Source of the DNA: Victivallaceae bacterium
Lineage (GTDB): Bacteria > Verrucomicrobiota > Lentisphaeria > Victivallales > Victivallaceae
DNA: 10,319 nucleotides
Assembly: GCA_028717165.1 (NCBI GenBank)
Contig: JAQUOK010000062.1
Coordinates: 1 to 10,319, forward strand
Direction: 5' to 3'
In this document: one piece after another, positions 1 through 5,338 of the stretch
How positions within the stretch are numbered: the stretch's first letter is position 1
How the letters are laid out: every line of letters begins with the position of its first letter
The notes under the pieces: generated by a model
The model's database searches: none
Told to the model about the DNA's origin: nothing
Seen by the model: the letters and a program-made list of their open reading frames with translations, nothing else
Translations under genes and position numbers: made by a program

Positions 1-636
1 GTCAAATCGGTAAACACTGGTACTTTGTAGACAAATATTTAAATTTGCGGTTTCCACATGTCCATCAATGTATAAAACCGCAATACAATTCCCGTGTGCG
101 TATGCTGGGCTACCAGATTTTTTATCGGGATAATCATAATAATCTTTTATGATCCAGTTACCGGTATTCTTGGTTATAATTCTGTCTCGATTCTTCCAAG
201 CGTTTGTCCCGGTATATCTTGTGATCCAGCAATATGAATAATTAGAATAAGTCGGCCAGCCAAATGGAGGATTTGCGGGACTGGGATAGGCGCTGAACCA
301 CCCCTTGTTTATAGTTACCGGGCAATATAATATTGTCGCGGCTTTTATATACCCGTAATAATAAAGTTTACCAAACGAAGCCGCGTTTTGTACATCCGCT
401 GAAATGTATGTGCTATCTACAACAGCTGCGCTGGCAGCATTCGGCAACCAGGAATCGAAATCATTGGCATAAGAAGCGTTTCCAAGTCCCAGTTGTTTCA
501 AATTGTTTACACAGGATATGGCCTTTGCTTTTTCCCGGGCTTTATTCAATGCCGGCAGCAGCATTGAAGCGAGTATCGCGATGATCGCGATCACAACGAG
601 CAATTCGGTAAGTGTAAAAACAGATTGTTTTTTCAT
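1..636 (-). CDS. Type II secretion-like pseudopilin with H-X9-DG motif (partial, 3' end outside window)
   Basis: My translation from the ATG at 636 gives 212 codons with no stop before the window edge, so the C-terminus is missing. The N-terminus has a short basic lead, then FTLTELL and a hydrophobic helix (about residues 7-27), followed by LNKAREKA. This is the class III prepilin/pseudopilin signal that prepilin peptidase cuts and methylates. Near the end of the visible part, H181 and D191-G192 are separated by nine residues, the 'prepilin-type processing-associated H-X9-DG' signature found in large families in Lentisphaerota, Verrucomicrobiota and Planctomycetota. The residue before the expected cut (position -1 to F7) is Val, not the usual Gly; Glu at +5 is kept. 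Its ATG overlaps the upstream regulator's TGA as ATGA, and a GGAGA ribosome site lies inside the regulator's last codons. Its actual role (surface fibre, secretion, substrate capture) is unknown. Confidence 0.88.
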   Translation of the reverse strand, partial: MKKQSVFTLTELLVVIAIIAILASMLLPALNKAREKAKAISCVNNLKQLGLGNASYANDFDSWLPNAASAAVVDSTYISADVQNAASFGKLYYYGYIKAATILYCPVTINKGWFSAYPSPANPPFGWPTYSNYSYCWITRYTGTNAWKNRDRIITKNTGNWIIKDYYDYPDKKSGSPAYAHGNCIAVLYIDGHVETANLNICLQSTSVYRFD

Positions 637-1712
637 AATGATTCTCCGTTTATTTGGTTTATATATCCGCAACTTGCCATGGGATTTTTCAATTCCACGT
701 CAATTCTGGCTCTAACGGGCGGATCGGCCGGGTTGTCCATGATGTTTATGATTCCGGTCAATGCCGCCTGGCCTATTTTTTCCGGGTAAAGTTCAATTGA
801 AGTTAAAACCGTATTCGGCGCTATTTTTTCCGCCATGTTACCCATACTGATAATACTCATATCTTTCCCGACTTTAAGGTCACGTTCTTCCAAAGCCTTC
901 AGCGCCGATAACGCCATACCGTCTGTGGAAATAACCGCCGCCGAAGGCGGAACCGGCAAATCCAGGAATTTTTTCATCACTATGTAACCGCCGTTAGTCC
1001 AGGCGTCGCCTTCCTGTACCAGTTCTTTCCGGTACGGCAGCCCAAACGCATTCAACGCGTTTTTGTAGCCGATTATTCTTTCCCGCATGTTTACGGTTTC
1101 CGAAAAATGCGACATAAACGCAATTTGAGAATGGCCCAATTCTACAAGATGTTTTACCGCCAGATAAGAACATTTGAAATTGTCGGTTACGCAGTAGCTT
1201 ATCGAAGGCTCTTCCGACAAATAGCCGGCCAGAATGAAAGGAAGCCTGGTGCCAAAATATTTGCGCAGGGGAAAGTTGTCATTGAGGCCTAGAAATATGA
1301 TTCCGTCTATGTCCTGCGAATAAATGGAATTTTCAGCTTCAATCCGTTTCACTTCACTGGCCTGTTTTTTGCCTTCGGCGATAATTCCGTTGAAAACCCG
1401 CCGGTAATAAGGATCATTAAGCAGGATGTTTTCGGCAAGTGGACAAAACAGACCGATAATATGTTTCGCCTCGTCCTTAAATATGCCCGGATTGACAAAC
1501 GACCCTTTGCCTTGCACCCGGAATACAATACCTTCTCCGGCCAGTTCCTGAAGGGCGCGCCGGGCAGTTATTCTGCTTACGCCGTATTCTTTTACCAGTT
1601 CATTCTCGGACGGGATTTTTTCCCCGCCCGACAAGGTGCCGTTGTAAATCTTGTCCGTCAGCAGCTTTTTTAACTGGCAGTAATACGGAACATTTATATC
1701 GTTTCTTATCAT
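633..1712 (-). CDS. GntR-family transcription regulator with LacI-type sugar-sensing domain
   Basis: Residues 1-73 form a GntR-type winged helix-turn-helix: IPSENELVKEYGVSRITARRAL, which I cite by its core SRITARRAL (46-54), then the wing VQGKGSFV (66-73). Residues about 84-345 resemble the periplasmic-binding-protein-like effector domain of LacI/GalR proteins (DGIIFLG, HLVELGHSQIAFM, ISTDGMALSALKAL). This fusion is the architecture of Bacillus AraR; the effector is probably a sugar, but nothing here identifies it. Length (359 residues) is normal for the class. The start has no visible Shine-Dalgarno, but an in-frame stop lies a short way upstream, a consensus promoter and a palindromic operator precede it, and no other ATG fits better. 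Its TGA is shared with the pseudopilin start, so the two are very likely cotranscribed and translationally coupled. Autoregulation is inferred from the operator position. Confidence 0.93.
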   Translation of the reverse strand: MIRNDINVPYYCQLKKLLTDKIYNGTLSGGEKIPSENELVKEYGVSRITARRALQELAGEGIVFRVQGKGSFVNPGIFKDEAKHIIGLFCPLAENILLNDPYYRRVFNGIIAEGKKQASEVKRIEAENSIYSQDIDGIIFLGLNDNFPLRKYFGTRLPFILAGYLSEEPSISYCVTDNFKCSYLAVKHLVELGHSQIAFMSHFSETVNMRERIIGYKNALNAFGLPYRKELVQEGDAWTNGGYIVMKKFLDLPVPPSAAVISTDGMALSALKALEERDLKVGKDMSIISMGNMAEKIAPNTVLTSIELYPEKIGQAALTGIINIMDNPADPPVRARIDVELKNPMASCGYINQINGESL

Positions 1713-1721
1713 AGCAGGTTC

Positions 1722-1757
1722 AATTGTATTACTTGTTATGTTACAACTATTACAATT
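1722..1757. promoter_or_regulatory. 36-bp palindromic operator, probably for the adjacent GntR regulator
   Basis: The sequence is an imperfect palindrome centred at 1739.5. Outer arms AATTGTA (1722-1728) and TACAATT (1751-1757) are perfect, and the inner TTGT (1733-1736) and ACAA (1743-1746) share the same centre. Counting all 18 base pairs, 14 match. It begins just past the -10 box of the regulator promoter and covers the expected start of transcription and most of the leader. TTGTA/TACAA half-sites are in the style of AraR-type operators. Binding by this regulator is inferred. Confidence 0.68.
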
Positions 1758-1759
1758 AT

Positions 1760-1788
1760 ATTATAAGCAAAAACCGGGCGCTTGTCAA
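1760..1788 (-). promoter_or_regulatory. Consensus sigma70 promoter for the regulator-pseudopilin operon
   Basis: Read on the minus strand, TTGACA (1788-1783) and TATAAT (1765-1760) are both perfect consensus and are separated by exactly 17 bp. The expected transcription start is near 1753, giving a leader of about 40 nt before the regulator ATG at 1712. The leader is almost wholly occupied by the palindromic operator, as expected for a strong promoter held down by a repressor. Confidence 0.82.
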
Positions 1789-1955
1789 GTATCTTTTCAA
1801 AAAATCAGGAATAAAATTCCCGTCTTTATGGTCTGCACATGGCTGGCAAATCGTCCTCGTGAGCGGTTGCCGGACATTCAGGCAGCATATTCTGCGCAAG
1901 TTGAGCCTGGGCGCAGCAAAAAATGAAAATTGGAATTATCACTTTAAACATTTAA

Positions 1956-1989
1956 GTTATAATGTTGTGCAGTATATTTATATTATAAC
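1956..1989. repeat. 8-bp inverted repeat, AT-rich
   Basis: GTTATAAT at 1956-1963 and ATTATAAC at 1982-1989 are perfect inverted copies with an 18-nt spacer. Each arm contains a TATAAT or its complement, so it may be an operator, a pair of opposed -10 elements, or chance in AT-rich DNA. Confidence 0.4.
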
Positions 1990-2039
1990 GCCGTGTGCAA
2001 GTTTTTTTTCGACATTTTCGCCTCAGAGAGGAAACTCAA

Positions 2040-2107
2040 TGGAGGGCGAGACTCTGTCGAGCCGCAAACGTTAACGGATTTCGGCTCGTGAGGACACTCG
2101 CCCTCCA
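2040..2107. repeat. REP-like dispersed palindromic element (68 bp)
   Basis: The outer arms TGGAGGGCGAG (2040-2050) and CTCGCCCTCCA (2097-2107) are perfect 11-bp inverted repeats. The inner arms CGAGCCG (2058-2064) and CGGCTCG (2082-2088) form a second perfect 7-bp stem. The internal loop is 7 nt on one side and 8 nt on the other, and the apical loop is 17 nt. The arms are much more GC-rich than their surroundings. A long two-stage stem in an intergenic space is typical of REP/BIME-type elements, and GGAGGGCGAG arms look familiar from PVC-group intergenic repeats. That it is multicopy in this genome is inferred, because only one copy is in the window. Confidence 0.7.
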
Positions 2108-2221
2108 GGAAATGTGTAATGCGGCGGCATTCGAAAACAAGCCGTATCCCGGCAGGCACAATAAAAAAACTTGCGTACGGCATTATTATAGGAAAAGCTT
2201 TTACAGCTCTATATTGTCCGT

Positions 2222-2269
2222 AAAATGATTTTCGGGTCGAAACCGGCATGCGCATAAAAAAATCATTTT
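2222..2269. repeat. 11-bp perfect inverted repeat (stem-loop)
   Basis: AAAATGATTTT (2222-2232) and AAAATCATTTT (2259-2269) are perfect inverted copies around a 26-nt spacer. ATGATTTT recurs directly at 2281-2288. Both arms end in T-runs on the two strands, so a bidirectional terminator-like or regulatory hairpin is possible, although the stem is AT-rich and no gene ends next to it. Confidence 0.5.
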
Positions 2270-2369
2270 GGCGTGATATTATGATTTTGCCGGTACATTT
2301 TCAATACCGCCGATACGCGCTGCTGGGAATTTTTGCCCAAAGAGTACCAGTTGGCGCAATTTCCGCGGC

Positions 2370-2388
2370 CTGAAAGCAGAACTTTCAG
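2370..2388. repeat. Compact hairpin, 7-bp stem and 5-nt loop
   Basis: CTGAAAG (2370-2376) and CTTTCAG (2382-2388) pair perfectly around the loop CAGAA. No T-run follows on either side, so it does not look like an intrinsic terminator. It lies about 180 nt upstream of the LpoB-like gene and could be part of a long leader if transcription starts further upstream. Confidence 0.35.
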
Positions 2389-2428
2389 CATTTCGCCGTC
2401 GAATAACGCTTTTAAAAAAGAAATAAAA

Positions 2429-2457
2429 TTATCCGACAAGTGCCGGGCGGCTATAAT
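2429..2457 (+). promoter_or_regulatory. Possible promoter for the LpoB-like gene
   Basis: A perfect TATAAT lies at 2452-2457. The hexamer 17 bp upstream (2429-2434, TTATCC) matches the -35 consensus poorly, in three of six positions. Transcription from here would give a leader of about 105 nt before the ATG at 2571. No better pair was seen closer to the gene. Confidence 0.35.
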
Positions 2458-2570
2458 TTATGTCAATACGCCCAGCAAGAAGAATTTTACCTGTAACATA
2501 CTTGAATTTCACTAGAACAGAACGTTTATTGAGATAATTTTAACCCCAATAATGACAAGAAAGGAAAGAA

Positions 2571-3209
2571 ATGAAAAAAATCATCATTGAAAGCTGCCTG
2601 GCGGCGGTATCTCTGGGCATGGCCGGGTGTGCGAGTCTGGAGCTGTTCGATCCGTCGGACACGACCCGCAATACGGTTCGCAGCGCTTCGACAGTTTCGC
2701 ATGCGGAGTATGTGCAGGCTGCCCGGGCGGCGGCGCAGGATGCATTGTCAAGCCCGACGCTCACCCGTTTTTTGAGAAAATATAACCAAACCCATGGTAA
2801 AGACGATATACCAATTATCCAGATTGCGGAAATTGTCAATGACACGGACGACCCGGACTTGAATCAAAAGCTGATCACCGATGAAATCGGGCGGGCTCTT
2901 TTGAATTCCGGTCTGATGGAGGTAACCATGGCTGCCGGCGCGGATGTCCGGTCAACCTTCGCCGATGCCCGGGATCTTAAACATGACAAAAATTTTAACC
3001 AAACCACCATTGCGAAAAAGGGTACGCTTGAGGCGCCGAGCCTTTCTCTGGAGGGAGCCATTATTTCCAACAAAGTCAAAGACGGCAGGAAAACGGTTGT
3101 TGTCAGGTCGTTCAACCTGAAAATTGCGGATATTGAAACAGGCAAGGTTATCTGGACTTACAACAAATCTCTCGGCTTTGGGAAAACTGAAGGCGCAATA
3201 GGATGGTGA
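2571..3209 (+). CDS. LpoB-like lipoprotein (putative penicillin-binding-protein activator)
   Basis: The N-terminus MKKIII plus a hydrophobic stretch ends in MAGC with the lipidated Cys at residue 20, so this is a predicted lipoprotein (Met at -3 of the lipobox is a little unusual). After a low-complexity Ala/Ser/Thr linker, residues about 80-200 match the style of the LpoB family: IPIIQIAEIVNDTDDPDLN, cited by its core NDTDDPDLN (90-98), then LITDEIGRALLNSG (101-114) and DIETGKVIWTYNKS (187-200). In E. coli, LpoB is an outer-membrane lipoprotein that stimulates the peptidoglycan synthase PBP1b. Length (212 residues) fits. The start has a good ribosome site (AGGA, 2562-2565, 5 nt before ATG). 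No penicillin-binding protein is in the window, so the partner is unknown. The next gene's ATG is 106 nt further on, so sharing an operon is possible but not certain. Confidence 0.78.
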   Translation: MKKIIIESCLAAVSLGMAGCASLELFDPSDTTRNTVRSASTVSHAEYVQAARAAAQDALSSPTLTRFLRKYNQTHGKDDIPIIQIAEIVNDTDDPDLNQKLITDEIGRALLNSGLMEVTMAAGADVRSTFADARDLKHDKNFNQTTIAKKGTLEAPSLSLEGAIISNKVKDGRKTVVVRSFNLKIADIETGKVIWTYNKSLGFGKTEGAIGW

Positions 3210-3315
3210 GCCCCCCTGAAAAATGCTGCCTGACCGCTAAAAGATTGCATGTCGGCCGTTTCCGTATTATCTTAGTCAGTTGCCGATAATCATAAACAAA
3301 AAAGTAAGGTCAATT

Positions 3316-4107
3316 ATGATTCAGAAAGCTTTTGCCGGATTCTTCGCCTTAACCGTTTGCGGTACGGTTTTCCTTGCCGGATGCCTCGCCCCGCGCCCGG
3401 CCGACACTATATCCCAGGTATCCACTATCGATGCGCTGCTTGCCGGCGTTTACAGCGGTGAACTCAGTCTCGGTCAACTGTTGGAAATGGGTGATACCGG
3501 TATCGGTACTTTCGACTGCCTTGACGGCGAAATGCTCGTTCTCGACGGCAGAGTTTATCAGGTTAAGGCCGACGGCCGGGTTTATACTCCTTCCGGGGAT
3601 ATGACCACCCCGTTTGCCGCGGTAATTTATTTCAGGCCGGATAATACGCTATCCTCCGCGGAGGATTTGAATTTTGCGGCTCTGAAAAGTTTGCTTGACA
3701 AATATGCCCCGGCTGAAAACCTGTTTTATGCCTTTAAAATAAAAGGCGCCTTCAAAAGCATGAAAACCCGCTCGGTGCCTCGTCAGAAAAAACCGTTCCC
3801 GCCCCTGGCCGAGGTAGTGAAAACACAGCCGGTTTTTGCCATGGAAAATATCCGCGGAACGATTGTCGGCTTCCGTTGCCCGGCGTATGTGAAAGGCATC
3901 AACGTGGGCGGCTATCATCTGCATTTTATCAGCAGCGACCGCAGGCGGGGCGGGCATATTCTTGACTTTGAAATGCAGAAAGGAGCGGTCATTGAAATAG
4001 ACCGCTGCAATAAATTCTTCATGCGGCTGCCGGAATCCGCCGCGGGGTTCCATAAAGCAGATCTGACAAAAGACCGGAGCCGGGAACTTCATAGGGTCGA
4101 GCAGTAG
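3316..4107 (+). CDS. budA: Alpha-acetolactate decarboxylase with a lipoprotein signal peptide
   Basis: This enzyme family converts (S)-2-acetolactate to (R)-acetoin with loss of CO2. Family hallmarks run through the protein: QVSTIDALLAGVYSGE (34-49), GTFDCLDGEM (64-73), KTRSVP (150-155), VVKTQPVF (167-174), GTIVGFR (181-187) and GYHLHF (199-204). By spacing to the Brevibacillus brevis enzyme, the zinc ligands are H201, H203 and H214, with E72 and R152 at the other active-site positions. I could not place the C-terminal catalytic Glu with certainty. The N-terminus is a clear lipoprotein signal with lipobox LAGC (Cys23), so the mature enzyme should be lipid-anchored outside the cytoplasm, whereas acetoin-pathway versions are usually cytoplasmic; the Brevibacillus enzyme is secreted. 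I chose the ATG at 3316 because AAGG (3306-3309) sits 6 nt before it and the signal peptide begins there; an upstream TTG at 3280 would add 12 residues ahead of the signal. No acetolactate synthase is nearby. Confidence 0.93.
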   Translation: MIQKAFAGFFALTVCGTVFLAGCLAPRPADTISQVSTIDALLAGVYSGELSLGQLLEMGDTGIGTFDCLDGEMLVLDGRVYQVKADGRVYTPSGDMTTPFAAVIYFRPDNTLSSAEDLNFAALKSLLDKYAPAENLFYAFKIKGAFKSMKTRSVPRQKKPFPPLAEVVKTQPVFAMENIRGTIVGFRCPAYVKGINVGGYHLHFISSDRRRGGHILDFEMQKGAVIEIDRCNKFFMRLPESAAGFHKADLTKDRSRELHRVEQ

Positions 4108-4109
4108 TA

Positions 4110-4841
4110 ATGAAGCAAGTACCCGAAAATACTGCGGAGCAGGTAAAACATGAGTTGTCCCGGTTCGCGAAGCCGGAGGACGCGGAAGGCAAAAAACGCT
4201 TTTTCAAAACGGCTCCCGGCAGTTACGGGGAAGGAGACATATTTATCGCCGTTTCAAACGCCGACCTCCGTAAAACCGCCAGACGCCATATAGACCTGAG
4301 TTTTTCTGAGCTTGAAAAGCTCCTGTCTTCGGAAATACACGAGCACCGCCAGACGGCTTTATTCATCCTGATGCTGCAATTTGAAAGAGGCGGCCGGGAA
4401 CAGCAAAAACCGGTTTACGATTTCTACCTGGCGCACCTTGACGCGGTGAACAACTGGGATCTGGTCGATTTAAGCGCGCATTATATTATCGGAACGTTTC
4501 TGCTTGATAAAAAAGACCGTTCAGTTATTTACCGGCTGGCCGGGACTGATGACTTATGGAGGGAAAGAATCGCGATGGTTTCGACTTTCGCTTTTATCAG
4601 GAACATGGATTTTGCCGATACCCTCAGGCTGGCGGAAAACTTCATTCCGCACCGCCATGATCTGATTCATAAAGCGGCCGGATGGATGCTGCGTGAAATC
4701 GGCAAACGGGATTTCGAGACAGAAAACCATTTTCTGAAAAAGCATTACCGCGGGATGCCGCGTACAATGCTGCGCTACGCCATCGAGAAGTTCCCGGATG
4801 AGCTGCGCCGGAAATACCTGAACGGTGAAATTCAGGGTTAA
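4110..4841 (+). CDS. DNA alkylation repeat protein, AlkD family (HEAT-repeat DNA glycosylase)
   Basis: The protein is helical throughout with HEAT-like repeats and matches the AlkD/DNA alkylation repeat family, which removes N3- and N7-alkylated purines without base flipping. Residues equivalent by spacing to the catalytic cleft of Bacillus cereus AlkD are present: W116 and D120 in NNWDLVDLSAHYIIG (114-128), R153 in WRERIA (150-155), and W192 in GWMLREIGKRD (191-201). An active glycosylase is therefore plausible. Length (243 residues) is normal, and no signal peptide is seen, so it should be cytoplasmic. It starts 2 nt after the decarboxylase stop; AGGG at 4093-4096 is rather far (13 nt) from the ATG, so translation may depend on coupling. 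A cytosolic repair enzyme between two predicted lipoproteins is an odd neighbourhood. Confidence 0.9.
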   Translation: MKQVPENTAEQVKHELSRFAKPEDAEGKKRFFKTAPGSYGEGDIFIAVSNADLRKTARRHIDLSFSELEKLLSSEIHEHRQTALFILMLQFERGGREQQKPVYDFYLAHLDAVNNWDLVDLSAHYIIGTFLLDKKDRSVIYRLAGTDDLWRERIAMVSTFAFIRNMDFADTLRLAENFIPHRHDLIHKAAGWMLREIGKRDFETENHFLKKHYRGMPRTMLRYAIEKFPDELRRKYLNGEIQG

Positions 4842-4855
4842 TAGAGGGATTCGGT

Positions 4856-5338
4856 ATGTACAGATATTTAATAATTGCCGCTATGCTTTTACTGACCGGA
4901 TGCGGACACGAGCGGATAATGCTGGCGGAATTGCAGGAATCCGAATGGTATAAGTCGCAAAAAACCTGGCTGGAAGAGACGAACAGCAGAAGAATCCGGT
5001 TCGGCCAGGCTTATATCATAGCCGGAACAATAAAGGAATTGAGACATAATTATAAGGCCAGGAAAATAGAAAGCCTTACCATATCTCCGGTCCGCTGTCT
5101 GGAAACCCCGTCACTATGGACAAAATGGTTCGGCCCAAACAGCATATCGCTTACGGCGGGCAATAACAAGTTCAGCGCGGAGAATTTCCCGGTATTGGAT
5201 GAATACTGGGCTTTCGGCGTGTTTAAAGGGCTGAAAGGACGCTGCTCAGTCAATTCAGCGGTCAGGCTGATTTATGACGCCGATACCGGGACTCTGGAAA
5301 TTATCGGACCCGGAGCGGAAAAGGAATTTATTCGTTAG
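4856..5338 (+). CDS. Small lipoprotein of unknown function
   Basis: The N-terminus MYRYLIIAAMLLLTGC is a textbook lipoprotein signal with lipobox LTGC (Cys16). I do not recognise the mature part (about 144 residues). It begins with a charged helical stretch (18-45), continues with alternating hydrophobic segments such as GQAYIIAGTIKEL (50-62) that suggest a beta-rich fold, has a Trp-containing loop (WTKWFGP, 87-93), and ends with AVRLIYDADTGTLEIIG (136-152), also beta-like. The start is supported by GAGGGA (4844-4849) 6 nt before the ATG. It follows the AlkD-type gene by 14 nt, so the two are probably cotranscribed. Its last 11 bp overlap the end of the hybrid kinase gene on the other strand, and I see no clear intrinsic terminator between them. 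Confidence 0.82.
   Translation: MYRYLIIAAMLLLTGCGHERIMLAELQESEWYKSQKTWLEETNSRRIRFGQAYIIAGTIKELRHNYKARKIESLTISPVRCLETPSLWTKWFGPNSISLTAGNNKFSAENFPVLDEYWAFGVFKGLKGRCSVNSAVRLIYDADTGTLEIIGPGAEKEFIR

Larger units (their letters stand above)
1789..2570. other. Long gene-poor intergenic region with several inverted repeats
   Basis: No reading frame here has both a convincing start and a recognisable protein. Both strands hold only short frames of 60-116 codons that overlap one another and the palindromes. The region separates the divergently read regulator and LpoB-like gene. It contains an 8-bp inverted repeat (1956-1989), a REP-like element (2040-2107), an 11-bp inverted repeat (2222-2269) and a small hairpin (2370-2388), each described separately. 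GCCGTA (2141-2146) and TACGGC (2176-2181) form one more short inverted repeat. A decayed gene or an unlisted structured RNA cannot be excluded. Confidence 0.6.

Noticed and set aside
1724..2074. Plus-strand open frame of 116 codons in the intergenic region
   Set aside because: It runs through the operator, the promoter and into the REP-like palindrome, has no ribosome site and an unprotein-like composition.
1983..2255. Minus-strand open frame of 90 codons
   Set aside because: It is mostly a translation of the palindromic element and its flanks; no start signal and no protein features.
2333..2515. Plus-strand 60-codon frame before the LpoB-like gene
   Set aside because: TTG start, no ribosome site, contains the 2370-2388 hairpin, and no recognisable motif.
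3280..3315. Upstream TTG start for the acetolactate decarboxylase
   Set aside because: It would put 12 residues ahead of an otherwise standard lipoprotein signal, and the ATG at 3316 has its own AAGG site at the right distance.
3210..3315. Short inverted repeat ATTATC/GATAAT (3266-3271, 3285-3290) between the LpoB-like and decarboxylase genes
   Set aside because: Only six base pairs, no T-run and no convincing promoter hexamers nearby; probably chance.
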